Shown here piece by piece: positions 12,475-25,294 of a stretch of DNA of 64,000 bases (position 1 is its first letter; every line of letters starts with the position of its first letter). A program made the position numbers and the translations under genes. Where the stretch lies: positions 65,639,868 through 65,703,867 of the forward strand of contig NC_092862.1 of assembly GCF_032062135.1 (NCBI RefSeq), read 5' to 3'. The notes beneath the pieces were generated by a model that saw only the letters and a list, made by a program, of their open reading frames with translations, was not told the DNA's origin and did not search any database. This DNA is from Pyxicephalus adspersus. Lineage: Eukaryota; Chordata; Amphibia; Anura; Pyxicephalidae.

Positions 12475-13852
12475 GAAAAAAGCTCCTATGGTTTGGGCGA
12501 TACAACTAGCATATAGTAGTAATTAATCACGGATAATCACACAATATTCAAAAAAAGTGTGAAAAAAATATTACTACATACTAATACCCACAAAACATAT
12601 TTCTAAATATCTAAATATAATTGTATGAATGTAAAAAAAATGTAACAAAAAAAAAATAAATAGGATGATGCTAAAAAAAATGTAACAAAGCTACAGTAAC
12701 CCTAAACAGCTTAGTTAATTACCCCTCATAAAGTGTGCAAAAGTCAATCATACATATGCTTTAGCATTAAAGTTTAGCTGTTGTAGTAAGAGAAAGGAAT
12801 GGGTTAAACCCCTGTCAAGTTCTTTTGCCATCTCTGTCCTGTTGGGGAAATTTCTCAGTTTCCTATTGCAAAGTTAAAACAGGATGTGTCAACTCTTCGA
12901 CAGTTGTCACCCAAGTGTTCCTGTTGAAAAACTTACTTTTATGAGCAAGTTCAGACATTCCATTTTAAATAGAAAATGAGAATTCTCCCAGTTGGCACAC
13001 ATATAGCGTTGCTAAAACTCTGTCTACAATTGCAAATAAAATGGCTTTAGATATACTTTATTTTTTTTAATTACTAAAAAACTAAATCACTGGGTTTAAA
13101 GGTTATATAATTACTGCAATAAGAGATAGAAATACTTACAGACATATAAAACATTTTCCGTTTTTATGCAAAACTTAAACCAATTAAAGGCATGATGGCG
13201 AAGTCTTAAGGTGTCTTTTATATAGTCCATGTTATGCTTAGTTTAGGACGCAGCAGTAATCCTAATATCACCATGAAAGCTGGGACTTTATCAGTCTGCA
13301 TTTTCCTTTGTCAGAGTTGTATGTTAAACAGATGTGAGTGGCCTCTGGCCCTTTACACTTCCTTAATGAGCTTCTCACCTCACTGTAGTAATGTAAGAGG
13401 ATGTACTGTCTTTATGTGAAGGTGTAAAGTTATATTGGAGCTAATGAAGTACAATTTTGCAATTTAACACACCATTAAACGCATTTTGAGACCGCATCTA
13501 TAAATTGTATAGTCACCACTCATTTCACAAGTGTCAGAGTACTGATAGATGTCACTGCGTGTAAATTGGACCTTTAGGCTGTCTGAGCTTGTCCTCTCTT
13601 CCGTGTCCTCTAGCTCAGGTTTGCCAATAAAAAGAAATATTTAAAATGGCAATTTTATATTGTGTGTTTTGCACTGTAAAACGAAAAACCCAAGAACAAA
13701 AGGCTTGCTTCCCTATTGATCCCTGGCACAGTAAAACAGCTATTTCTTGTTGTTTTACAAATACTTAAATTAAAACAAAAATCAAGAAAGAATTTTATTT
13801 TCATTTTTTCATTTGTTATTGTATCAAGATGTCCTGACATTTAAATGATGAA

Positions 13853-13853
<1 letters not shown>
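12475..13853. other. Unique AT-rich sequence, no gene seen
   Basis: A-rich runs near 12600-12690 and otherwise ordinary non-coding sequence. No repeat family recognised. Confidence 0.5.

Positions 13854-13895
<42 letters not shown>
13854..13895. repeat. (TA)21 microsatellite
   Basis: An uninterrupted TA dinucleotide array of 42 bases. An open frame running through it encodes alternating tyrosine and isoleucine and is not a gene. Confidence 0.98.
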
Positions 13896-13898
<3 letters not shown>

Positions 13899-16559
13899 TT
13901 CACATGTTCTCCAAGGATCTGTTCACCTGGTACACCTAATTACATGTTGCTTCAAATCCTTACTCCATCCTATTGTCAACCCACCACTCCACTTATCTAT
14001 GTCAGGACCCAGATAAGAGCAAATTGGATTCATTGGAAACTCATGAATGTCGTGGAATGCCTGCTGGTTAATGTCAATACAAATTATTCAATCGATTTCT
14101 GTTGTAGTGCACAGACTAATATTAACATCTAAGCGCTCAGATGGCTGCAGTTCGGGGGGATTTGTGTGGAACAGTGAATGGGTGTCTAATCAGTCTTCAT
14201 ACCTGTTTACTTGCTATTGAATAGTTGTAGGGGACTAGGATAACATAAGCAACCTAGCTCCAAGCCGGTTATTAACAACATTGTGTGCAGCATTGCAATT
14301 GACCAGTGATTGTTATTGACCTTTACAGCCAGATAAAATGAATTAAGCAAAAAATAATTGTTTATTAGTGATAGAGTCATGCAACATTTAGTCTCATTAT
14401 ATAAAAATTATGGCTGAGCTGAGATTACCCCTATGGAGGATGACATTCTGCTGTGGGAGAAGGCTTCCCAAAGACAGTAAAAGTCTTGCTCTTTCCAGAG
14501 CAAAGGAACTTTGATCCTAATGCCAGCAAAGCACACACATCACATAATTGTTATAATTTATTACCTAAACCTAAAAGCAGTACCATCAGTACTGTACCAT
14601 ATTGATGTGGAAGTATTGATGTGTAGGAACCCCGGACCTGCAATTAGGGCTCTGATATTTTTTTTTCATTGGAGACTGCAACTGTATTTTATAAAATACC
14701 CTTTAACGAATTATACTAGTCATGCAGGTGTCAGCATACTGCATAAAAACATTATGTTTAGGCTCCACAGTGCCATATTTGCCTTAGGCCCCACATTTTG
14801 TTGAGACAGTAATGTAAATACAGTACTGCTTAAAGGATTAAGAAGTGTGATACGTTTGGAGAACAAATAGAAGAGGCAACAACCAATCAAACACATTCTA
14901 ATAAACTCTATACACATACATCAATAGAAATAATAATATATTCAACTGATTATTGGATGACTACATGGGCAAAATGTAAGATATATACATGCCACATGTC
15001 ATCATCTTATTTTAAAATGTGTATCTCTTACAAGTAGCAGCTAAAGGCATTCTTTTCTGATTAAACACTTACATTTTTTGCTGTTTCTTTGATGATTCTT
15101 CAAAGTCCCTGAACTCTCTACATAAATAGATTAGGTAGGCCGAAATAATAGCTTAGTATTTGCTGAAAGATATTTGTCATTTCATGCATGTCTGCCTTAA
15201 GGCATGATAGGCCTCAGTTCTCTGAAATTTCACAGTCCTAAAGATTACTAATATATTATTTTCTTTTAGAGGGTTAACATGTTTTAACACTAGACTAGAT
15301 AGTTTTTTTTTTAAATAGCATTCTGAAACATATTCGCCAACAATTTACAGTGTAATTATGGGCAAAATTAAAAATGACATAAATTGCACTGTGTAATAAT
15401 AGTATTACACAGCACCCTTTGTATTATAACACAGTTAGAATCTGTTCCAGTAGAATTATTATTTTTTCTTTTCTGTAACGGGCCCAGTTGTCTTGTAAAA
15501 GTGACAATGGCAGGGGTTAGTAAACACCATAATATACAGATGGAGTGCTTACCATGGTTTTCCAAAGTATTCCGGTGTGCAGTTTTACTGTGGAAAGGAC
15601 AGCGTTGTCATGCTAATACAGAAAGTATAAAAATAATAGATAGTAATGCTGTGGTAAAGCTAGGAACAGGTTCTATCATGTAGATTATGTTTTGTTTTTT
15701 GCTCCTATAGTTTAAGGCAAGTAAATGATATGCATAACAAATGCAGTATTTACAAAATATTAAAGTATGGATTGATTTTTTTGCAAACAAAAGGGGAAAC
15801 CTCAATGCCTTTGGCTGCTATTACTGCATATTTTTGGCAATTGTGTTTAGAGTGCAACATGTTGTTCTCCTAATAGATCTTTCAGGCTGGATTATTACTG
15901 AGCCTTCTTCTAGCTTCAGTACCTACAGAATTTGAGTCAGGTGCAGCTCCAGCAGACTAGTTATGGACAATATGTGACACTCAACTATTTTTATGTCTCA
16001 TACATTGTTTGTAATTTGACTTTGCCCTGATGCGCCAGCTTTAGTAAACTTTAATTGTTATGTATTTATTTAATCCACCTTCTGTTCCTTATATAACTAT
16101 TGAATAGGTTAGTATGCTAAAAGAGACTGATGATCACTCCACCTATGCACACAGCAGCCATCATTCAATAAGATATTCAGTAGCTTCAACTGTCACAAGT
16201 AATTGTAGAGAGATAATTTCTTTTTTAAAGTACCATCTGTAATCATTCCCTGAGTCGCAGTAACTGATATAGACCATCCCCAGATCCTTTTAGGTATGCC
16301 ACTGATTTTGCAATAAGCCATAGTTCCTACATGCAGGTAATCACAAAGGGCTTTCTTTATTAAAACTTATGTGCATATGTCAGAGAAATAATAGTATGTG
16401 AAAAAAGCAAACTGTAATGCAATGTATGCATTAGTTACACACCTAACATGAAGAGAAAAATACATGTGGGGCGAGGGACTGTACTGTGCATGTGCGTATT
16501 TTATAACTAATTAGAGTATGAGATTCCGTACATTGGTGCTTAGAATAGAGATTCCAAGA
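13896..16559. other. Unique AT-rich sequence, no gene seen
   Basis: No repeat family, RNA gene or credible exon was recognised in this 2.6-kb stretch. Several open frames of 60-100 codons overlap on both strands without motifs. Confidence 0.5.
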
Positions 16560-17150
16560 CTAAATAAAAAAATGTATTCTGCTTTATTGTGACTTCTTTG
16601 ACATGTTTAGCAAATGACGTCACATCTCATTTCTTACGGAGCTGATGACAATGTTTTAAATATACATGCACAAAAGTCCAGAAAGGTTCAATTCAGTAAT
16701 TTATCAGTGAGAGCTATCTTTAAACGTAGTACATCGAGAATGGATGCTTGCCACATGAAATATTACCCATGGGCTGCAATCCTAAATAGAACATTTTAAA
16801 TTTCACTGGAATTGTTGTCAGTCTTCTTTCTGAAAAAGGATCAAGAAGAGTTCATTTAAGAAAAGCTATATAAAGGATCGCTTAAAACAAATCTCAGCTG
16901 CGCTGAAAAAAAGAAATTGTTATTTTAAGTCCAAGGTTTAAATATGCTCAAACAAGTTATTTGAAACTCCTGGCAGATCTGAAAAAAAATGCATTGTCAT
17001 TACGAAATTCTTAACAGTATCTAACAAAACTGTTTGACAAAAACAAATATACGTCAGAGTGCTAATGACATGCCTGGAAGCGATGGTTAGCATGAGAAGT
17101 AATGCACTGAAAAACAAGCCTTACATGTAACTGTTTTGAATTTTTTTTTT
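16560..17150. other. Repeat-free stretch that could be a conserved non-coding element
   Basis: About 590 bases with balanced, non-repetitive sequence, no transposon similarity and several short transcription-factor-like words: TGACGTCA-like at 16616, GCTAATGA at 17080, and homeobox-type TAAT cores. This is only an impression of enhancer-like texture. Without a second species it cannot be separated from ordinary unique sequence. Confidence 0.15.
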
Positions 17151-17846
17151 CTTCTAAACAATAGTGAGCCATGTCTGTACTTGACATACCAATCCTCAGT
17201 TTACAGAACCATTACAAATTGTGTGAAGAGCTATTTTTAAATAACATCACTTAAACGGACAACTTACCAGCTGCACCTGTGTTAAAAAATAGAATAGAAC
17301 GAACCACAGAGCACCATGGTTTGTGATCTCCCTATTTTGAGGAATCACACGCTTAATCTGCTAATTTAGAGTTCAACTGGACATTTCGGGCTCATTTATA
17401 CCACATTAGCGCAAAGCATGCTCAACACAATGACAAGTTAAAGTTCTTTATTTCCAATAGGTACTGCTTTGATATGTAATGTATGAATATAAAACATGCA
17501 GCATTTCAACACTGTGCAATACAACACTAACTGCAACACATAACAACACAGAACTATAAAACAAGCCAAGTACTTTGGTTTATGTTGTGAAAAAAATGAT
17601 CACTGTAGTGCACTAAAAAAATATGTGTTAACTTCATTATGCATTAACAGTTGCTAAATGCAATGCATGTGATGTGAATCTACACTAAGACCAGATACAT
17701 TATTTTTTTTTTTACACTTCCCTATGCTACCAGCGCTCAATCCAGCCTCATTGACAATGTACTATAGCTAATCAACATGTTTTCAACCAGGCATAGGAGT
17801 TCTGCAATCTCCATTTGATCCTTCAGGTTTTCTCCTGGAGTAGGAG
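17151..17846. other. Unique AT-rich sequence, no gene seen
   Basis: Nothing recognisable precedes the MITE at 17850. Confidence 0.5.
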
Positions 17847-17849
17847 TTA

Positions 17850-18145
17850 AGCTACGTATACACTTCCAATGGTTCGCGCCCGATAATCGGCTCAGGACCG
17901 ATATCGGAGGAGAATCTGAAATGTGTACAGCGCGCATCGTTCATCGCATGAAACAACTGTCCTGGGGGATCCATGGACGATGAACAACGAACGTTTGTAA
18001 TGCAAGGGAAGGGGAAGAGCGCGCAGCAGGGTGCCACTCCATCGTTCTTCCCTCTCCCCTCTGCATAGAGCAGAACCGTGCTGTATGTACAGTGCTCGTT
18101 CAAGCATCGTGCAGTCCTTAGTCGCTGGAAAGGATCATGAAAGAT
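17850..18145. mobile_element. GC-rich TWA MITE (subfamily B), right terminus missing
   Basis: It starts AGCTACGTATACACTTCC after TTA (17847-17849). It carries the subfamily B core: a GGATCCATGGACGATGAAC block, the CCCTCTCCCCTCTGCATAGAGC block and GGAAAGGATCATGAAAGAT. Relative to the copy at 44015 it lies in the opposite orientation. The last 30 or so bases expected after GAAAGAT, including the terminal repeat, are absent or scrambled, so no right-hand target triplet can be read. Non-coding. Confidence 0.82.
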
Positions 18146-19456
18146 GTGTCTTCTAAGATAAAGCAAAATCTGTTTGTGCCATATAGAACTGTATCTCCAA
18201 GTACAGCAGATACTAAATATTCTGAAAAGTATATCATCATTATCAGCAGATAATAAACCAGTGTGCTATAAAATAAAAAAAAGATTTAACTAGACCAAAA
18301 ACTTGTGTAAATATGTCTGCATTAAAAAAAAAAAAACTTTTCTGCAAAGGTTTAAAGGTTTTACATTTAAACATTAAACTATTGAATTGCAGGAGTTTTG
18401 AAGCTTCTCATAACAACCTAAGATTGACATATTAACATATGTGCATCTTGTACAAACATGAACTGAAACACTGGAGCAAATTTTATTGGCAAAGGAATGA
18501 TAGTTATGTTCTAATGTCAGACTGGAGGAATAATGTCATTGAGATTGTAATACTTGGAGATGATATAAAACAGTAATAGTATCTATGCCCCTTAAAGGCG
18601 TAGAATTAATTTATAGGAATGGGGAATGAAAGACTCTGTTTCATTAAACTTTTGTCACACCAAATTAGCAATGTTCAACTAATGGTGAGGTTGCGGGGTG
18701 GTACTGTTTTCTTCGTGCCAGTAAACTGCCACCTCTGGGGAAACTCTAGATGTTGTGCCTACCTGTGGCAGCCTAAAAGAGAATGAATAAGGATAGCAGT
18801 GAGCCATTCCTCTGCAAATGCTGGTTCATTAAGAACCTGAGCTGTGCTTTAGAGCTGCTGGAAAGGTGACAGCCACAGGGAGCCACACGGGATTGCCTCT
18901 TGCTTTTTCCGCAGGTCTGAATCTGCCTTTAATTGTGCAGTTAGCAGTTGAGCAGTATGTTTAGAAATGTCTACCATGGTGACAATATTTCTCCATGATG
19001 AATTTGGTGATAAGAAGAAAATGAAGAAGATCATCAAGAAGATCATGTACATGCCATAGAAAATATAGGTCTCATTCATGCGTAAAAAACACACAAGGCA
19101 TTCTCCAAGTCAAACCCAAAAGAACTAAAGAATAACTGCTTATAAATGGTGGCATATTGATGTGCTCCTTGGCAAAACAGCATTTGACCCACATCATTCC
19201 AATCCTATTCATTTTTCTATTTCTAGGACCTAGATCCTGACTGATGCTTTCCAACCAAGCCTGAAATTGAATCAGCCTAAATAAATATCCCAATAAATAA
19301 AATCATCCTTGTTTCCCCTAATATACCACAACTCAATAAGAACAATAATGCAAGGCTGCTTAACAATTTCTAAACATTTTTCCCTATGAAGGTTTTTGAA
19401 AAGAATATTTTTTAGATATTTCATTGAGTGGGCCAAGCAGGTAAGGCTAAACACTG
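18146..19456. other. Unique AT-rich sequence, no gene seen
   Basis: No repeat family or exon recognised. Open frames on the minus strand between 18849 and 19490 overlap one another and show no motif. Confidence 0.45.
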
Positions 19457-19458
19457 TA

Positions 19459-19935
19459 CGGGTAGTCCCTGACTTAAGGACATCTGACATACAGACAACT
19501 CCTAGATATGAACAGGGCTTCCCTGTGTAGGACAGAGGTTTGATGGGGGGGCGAAGGTTTGCATGACTTGCAGAAGAAATCTTTTGCTAAACACAGCTGA
19601 GGTTGTGGGTGATCTTAAGATTTGAGCTGATCTGTAACTCTTTAATGACCAAGACAAACTCTGCTGTTGTTTCTTTTTGCACCAAAGCACAGCTTGCTCA
19701 AAAAGTTAATGAATGTCTAGGCATAAAGTTTTTTTTTCTTTTTTTGCCCTGTTTGTGATTAACTCACAGTGAGGATTTTATACAGTAACTGACACCACGC
19801 TGCCTAATAATATGTTGAGACAAACATCTGTCCTAATTTCATTTATTAAAATAATGTACCTGTTCTGACTTACATACAAATTCAACTAGAGCAAACCTAC
19901 AGCCCCTATCTCTTATGTAACCTGGGGACTACCAA
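19459..19935. mobile_element. 477-bp pogo/mariner-like non-autonomous transposon, TA target duplication
   Basis: The left end reads CGGGTAGTCCCTGACTTAAG and the right end GGGGACTACCAA, an inverted pair for GGTAGTCCC. TA lies directly outside each end (19457-19458 and 19936-19937), as expected for the Tc1/mariner/pogo superfamily. Similarity between the ends continues patchily inward through GACATACA/TGTATGTAAGTC. The interior holds no transposase frame. Termini of the GGTAGTCCCCGGGTTACG type are common in pogo-like elements of vertebrates, which is why I prefer pogo to Tc1. Confidence 0.8.
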
Positions 19936-19994
19936 TATAATGTCTGTATTTATTAATTTAATTTCATTAATAATTTAAATTTTTTCTCACTATT

Positions 19995-20236
19995 ACATAT
20001 CACCTATCCTATTGTGTGTAAATTCCCCCACCTACTAGATTGTAAGCTCTTCGGGGCAGGGTCCTCTCCTCCTGTTTCACTGTCTGTATTAGTCTGTCAT
20101 TTGCAACCCGTATTTAATGCACAGCGCTGCATAAGATGTTGGCGCTATATAAATCCTGTTTAATATTATTAATAATAATAATAATTATTATTATTGTTAT
20201 TATTATTATTATTATTATTATTAATAATAATAATTT
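19995..20236 (+). mobile_element. L2-type LINE 3' end with (TAA)n/(TTA)n tail
   Basis: This matches the 3' ends at 40292-40559 and 51960-52125. It shares TAGATTGTAAGCTCTTC, CAGGGTCCTCTCCTCCTG, TTTGCAACCCG, ACAGCGCTGCATAAGATG and GGCGCTATATAAATCCTG. A 76-base run of TAA/TTA triplets (20161-20236) follows as the tail. Only the 3' untranslated end is present, the usual result of 5' truncation during target-primed reverse transcription. A minus-strand frame reading poly-isoleucine through the tail is not a gene. Confidence 0.88.
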
Positions 20237-22136
20237 AATTATGATATAACTTTTTCTGTGTGTCCAGCAGATCCATTTTTTGTAAAGGGTGTAGTATGAG
20301 CCAGATTGCCAAAATAACACACCCAGAAATCATTTCAAAATTTTAGATATGCACCTATTGGGACAAAAAAATTGATTAATGAATTGATTGAATAATTTAA
20401 TATATCATATAAGTATATAATCATTGCATGAGTAAGGGTATAACTAAACATTGTCACTAAGAAGTTCATATTTGACAGGTAGATCCATCATTGTCATTGT
20501 TTTATATCAGTCACGTATAACCCCACACACTATATAGACGTGATAAAAAATGAAATAGTAAATTCTTGGTTGAGCTTATATTTCCTGTGTGTTCATTTAG
20601 TTTGTTTTTCCTTTTGTATCCTAATATACACTAAATTTTATTAGTCAGTCCTAAAGAATGCTCAGGACACAAGAAAGTGTAGTGAAAAGACAGAAAGAAA
20701 ATACCTGTCATTTCACCACCTCAGTTTAATGTCTCAAAAACATACATTGCACTCGGATGTGTGGGCGTTTCGTGCAAAGGCAGAGCTCCTAAAGGTTAAT
20801 TTACAGGGAGTAGCTTCTGGTATTATCACGCATAGCCATCGCTGCTTCTTCTACGATGTTATTGAAAATAACCCAAACATGTTGTGTAGTAACTGTGATA
20901 TTATCTGGGTGAATTTCACCTAAGGGAATTCCATCAAAGCCAAAAATGTTTTACTCTGTCTGCACGAATGTTGCTCAAGGATAGCTTGTATAAGCAGACA
21001 ATCTAAACACCAAAGAAAGCGGAGAATGAGAGATAAAAATTATACATTAAGTCTTTACAACACATGGCCTAATCTGAAAATATAAAGGACAATGTGGAAT
21101 GCATATATTATTCTATAAAACAGAATTAAAATTAAAAATTTGCGAGTAGGCAGAATCTTTATTTCAGAAAAGACATATTATGCTTTGCAGTCTGTTCACA
21201 ATCTTCTCTAGAATATTTGCTGAGCTGCACATGCCTTAGTTCTGAAATGTTACATCATTTTGGTCTGGTCAGATGAATGCCCAAAGAACACAAGCCTGGT
21301 AAAGAACTGAGTCAAGATATTGGCAGTGAGAGAAAGTAAAGTTAGTTTGCTTTAATAAAATTAAAATGAACATTGGATGAGCCAAAAACAGACAGGTTTC
21401 TGTTTACTAATTTTACACTCACACTATTGGGTATTCAAAGTGAACACAATTGCTGATATTTAGGGATTTTTTGTAAATTAACAAAAATGTTTTTTAATTA
21501 AATAACACAGTAAACATTATTTATTATCTAGACTTTTGTTATTATTTTTAATTCAGATTTTGAGCATATTCAGTAAATTTCACTTGATTATCACTGCAGT
21601 AAATGTTTGTAAATATCACATGTATTGCTTCAAAATTATAGCTCTTTGATTATGGTAGTCTAAGTTGAACAAAATACTCTATTAAGTAATGTATATCAGC
21701 ATTAGTGTTTTAAAATACATTCTTTTTCTTTTTTTACTACATTTTTGTCAATTCGCATTTCAAATTATCTGGTTTAGTTTGTAGTTTTCTCTTTGTACAA
21801 AATATTCCATTCATTATTATAATAATGATTATGCTTGTTACTTATTTACTTTTAAAAAATATTATTGCTACACTTTTGTAGTTAATAGTTATAAACATAT
21901 GTGTTTATTTGTAAATTCAGTTCCAAATTCATAAGTCCAGCTTTGGATCTCTTTCTTTATTACTACTGAAGAGAACTTAAAATGATTATCAAGCAGGTTG
22001 TGGTTAAACAAGCATAGAGGGCTTTCTACTTTTCTGTTGTAAAGCTCCCATCTACAGCTAAAACATTGTACAAAAAGTTTACATCAGTGAATAACTTTAC
22101 TTAGGCTTGCTGAGATATTTGAGATTTGAGATGAGC

Positions 22137-22138
<2 letters not shown>
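20237..22138. other. Unique AT-rich sequence, no gene seen
   Basis: No repeat family recognised. The part from about 20720 to 20950 has a higher GC and CpG content and balanced sequence and might be a conserved non-coding element, but nothing in the sequence proves it. Confidence 0.45.

Positions 22139-22171
<33 letters not shown>
22139..22171. repeat. (GATA)8 microsatellite
   Basis: About eight perfect GATA units in a row. Confidence 0.97.
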
Positions 22172-22582
22172 TGGTCAGACGCTGGGATATTTTTTTTGAA
22201 CCAATGTAATAGAGTCTTACCAACTTTTTACCAAGGTTTTGCATCCTCACATCATTCTCTCTCTTCATAACCAGCTTTTTATTGTTGAATTGATAGTATT
22301 ATGAAGTAGAACCTGACTGGCTAAATGATTGTCTCTGATTCTGAATTCTGACATGTAGGGGATTAGAGAAGAATAGGAAGAAAGATGAAAATATATGTAA
22401 ACTGACAAAAATGTTTATACATTGTTTTTACATGCTCTTTTTAACCTAAATAATATATGTATTGTATTTTACATGTACCTCTATTACAACACCTCCTAAA
22501 ACTTTCAGGCCTATCGTGTCCTTTTTCAGGGTGACAACACTCACCAACTACTATCTCATGTTGAGGTGGATTCCAGTAACAG
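22172..22582. other. Unique sequence, no gene seen
   Basis: Nothing recognisable between the GATA array and the MITE at 22586. Confidence 0.5.
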
Positions 22583-22585
22583 TAA

Positions 22586-22877
22586 GGTTATGTACACACA
22601 TGCAATAATTGTTGCTGAAATTTTTCACAATCCTTTCCAACAACTAACGACTGCACGATGCATGAACAAGTGCTATACATACAGAGACGGGAGGGGAAGA
22701 CCGACGGAGCGGCACCCTGCTGTGCTCCCTCCTCTTCACTTTCATTACGATTGTTCATCGTTCATCGTCCATGGATCCGCCAGGACGGTCGTTCGGACGA
22801 TGGACGATGAGGGCTGTACACACGCAAGACCCTGAGCCGATTATCGGACGAGAACAATTGCAAGTGTGTACCTAGCC
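22586..22877. mobile_element. Complete 292-bp TWA MITE (subfamily B)
   Basis: Termini GGTTATGTACACACATGC and GCAAGTGTGTACCTAGCC with TAA on both sides (22583-22585 and 22878-22880). The core has the subfamily B landmarks: GCACGATGCATGAACAAGTG, a CT-rich block, the GTTCATCGTCCATGGATCC block and CAGGACGGTCGTTCGGACGA. Non-coding, with high CpG compared with its flanks. Confidence 0.9.
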
Positions 22878-22880
22878 TAA

Positions 22881-24911
22881 GTGATGCCAATGAAAGATCC
22901 TAGCAAGTAATTAGTTGAACATTAGTAAACTCTTAGCAGGAAATTTATAATCATGGATTATTGTTGCAACATTGGCACACAATGTGGGAATAACACTCTT
23001 AGGACTGTATTTTTTCTTTAGAAATTGTAGTTTTCAATATTTATGTTCCCTTTTACTGGTGAATGTAACATTGTTTCACTTACAATTTTACAAATTTACA
23101 CAGGTAAATGTAACATTTTAAAAATGTCCAAACGAATGTATTTCAAGGATGTTAACAATACAGTTTGGACAAATGTGCTTTAAAGTTGGGGTTGTCAAAT
23201 GTTCATTAGAGTATTCAATCCTAAGGGAAAATGGCCTAAGAGCATTCGAAAATACTGTACAAACATTTTATCCTTTGACGGAAGATTCCATCATTTACAG
23301 ACTTGATAGAATGTTTTGCCAACTCCAAGGAACATTCACCCAGCTTTATTTAAAACGTTAATAAACCAAACCCGGACATGTTCACCATTTGTAACATCCA
23401 CATAATGCAAAGATGCAATTCTGCTATGTTTGCCCAACAGGAATGTTCTCATTCAACTCAAGAACATTTACATGGAACCACTCTCGCAACTCCCAATGAT
23501 TTATAAGAAGCCTTTGTCCAGTGTGGCTGGTAATTTAATGAACAAATTGCTATTCATAATGGTTATAAATGATTTTCTCTTTGCTTTATTACCTGTAATG
23601 TAATTTTCAACCAGCCATGATTTTCTGTAAAAAATCAAAATGTTGCTTAATTTTAGCCATAGTAACAGGTTTTGGTTTGTGGACATGTTTTCCATAATCC
23701 TCTGCTGCTGATGGTTTCCTCTCTTTACTTTAAATCTGCACAGAACTCAAGGTTAAACTTTAAGCATTCTTTCCCGTGTCCTTACATAAACTGCATTGCA
23801 GAGGGTTTTATCTAGACTATACTGACATTTTACAGGTACGTATCATTTTATACAATATAACTATGCAATTTAATTGTATTTTATTATTTACATATCTCAT
23901 AATATACAGCTATGTGATCTAGGATCAAGTAATGAATTAAAAATTGGATACCTTCAGATTTATTACATGAATGAGGTGAAAAAAGTGTCAACTGGGTAGA
24001 TCTTGTCAAAACAGCAACTTATCTTATCATACAGTTTTAAATTATGTTACTCTGCCTAGGTGGTCTTTAAGGCAAATAAATACCAATGATTTGTTTAAGA
24101 TAAGTGATTCCAGCACATAGGTGAGCTAACAGGGACCAAAAGAGCTCATCTGTTAGGTATGCACACTACCTGGGGCTGAAAACAATGGAAAGATTGGTAC
24201 GCTGTGATAAACAGTTTATATTTATCATACAACTGAACTGAAAGTATCTGGTCATGTCCTCTGTAGGGAAGTAAAATCATAATCAATGACAGATATAGTA
24301 GTACTCAGTCAATCCAGTCACTCCAATTCTGAGTTCCAGTCCGAGGTTGGTAAAGCTTTGATCTAAATCAGAATTGACTCCCATCAGAACTATCCAACCA
24401 ACACTAGAAGGGAGCTTTGTATTAGCTGAAGGACTATAAGTCTGACTCGGTAGAAGAAATTACAGACCTCTGCAGAGAGACCATTGCTTCCACCCCTTTT
24501 CTATAACTTTCATCTTCATTTTTTTTATGCAACTAAAATGTATCTGTCGCTAATATTTTTGTATGTTTGCTGTTTTATATTTTTGTATTATAGATAATTG
24601 CAGAATAAACACCAAACCAGTGTAGGTTAGCCCCCAGAATGATTTCTAATAAACAACTGCTGAGATCATCAACTGCATACATGCATTTGTTTAAATCATT
24701 AACCTTACCCAGATGATTTAATCCGTTTTTTTGGGGTATTCAGAGTGAACATAGCGTCACTTTATTCACTAAGAAAAATGTACAGCCACATTCTTTGCTA
24801 CTTTAATAAATAAACGCTTAACCAGTAAAGCACAATTTGTGAATCATTGCAAAGCAAGAAATGTTTTGTCATAGGTCAGTGTGACTTGAGTCAGACAGAA
24901 AACACACACAC

Positions 24912-24913
<2 letters not shown>
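22881..24913. other. Unique AT-rich sequence, no gene seen
   Basis: No repeat family recognised. The stretch 23220-23700 is free of low-complexity runs, has balanced sequence and is a candidate for cross-species conservation on texture alone. Open frames here carry no motif. Confidence 0.45.

Positions 24914-24946
<33 letters not shown>
24914..24946. repeat. (AT)n microsatellite
   Basis: A 33-base AT/TA array preceded by a short (CA)n stretch. Confidence 0.96.
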
Positions 24947-24949
<3 letters not shown>

Positions 24950-25260
24950 GTGCTTTGTTTCATGGAATTTAGAATTTAGTAATGATCAGCATGGAAAAGT
25001 TTGTATTTTTTCAATATTACGTTGTTGCTTTTGAAGTCAGATATCCTTGATATCCTAAAAATTTATCAACACCTTACTCTTTAAAAAAGTTATTAGGGCT
25101 TGCTTCTAACCTTTACTTTCATATTGTGCTAATTGAAATAGTTATTGTACTAGAAAGTGGTAAAGGAGTTTCTTTCAAAGTATTTACATATCTAGGTACC
25201 TTGACATATCTTTAATTTTCAGCCAGTGATATTAGACGGTAATGTGGCTGGAGGGGGAAT

Positions 25261-25292
<32 letters not shown>
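25261..25292. repeat. Homopolymer run of 32 G
   Basis: An uninterrupted plus-strand run of 32 G follows a G-rich lead-in (GGAGGGGGAAT). Such a run can fold into G-quadruplexes. It may also have an inaccurate length because homopolymers are error-prone in sequencing and assembly. The open frame that reads through it as poly-glycine is spurious. Confidence 0.97.
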
Positions 25293-25294
<2 letters not shown>

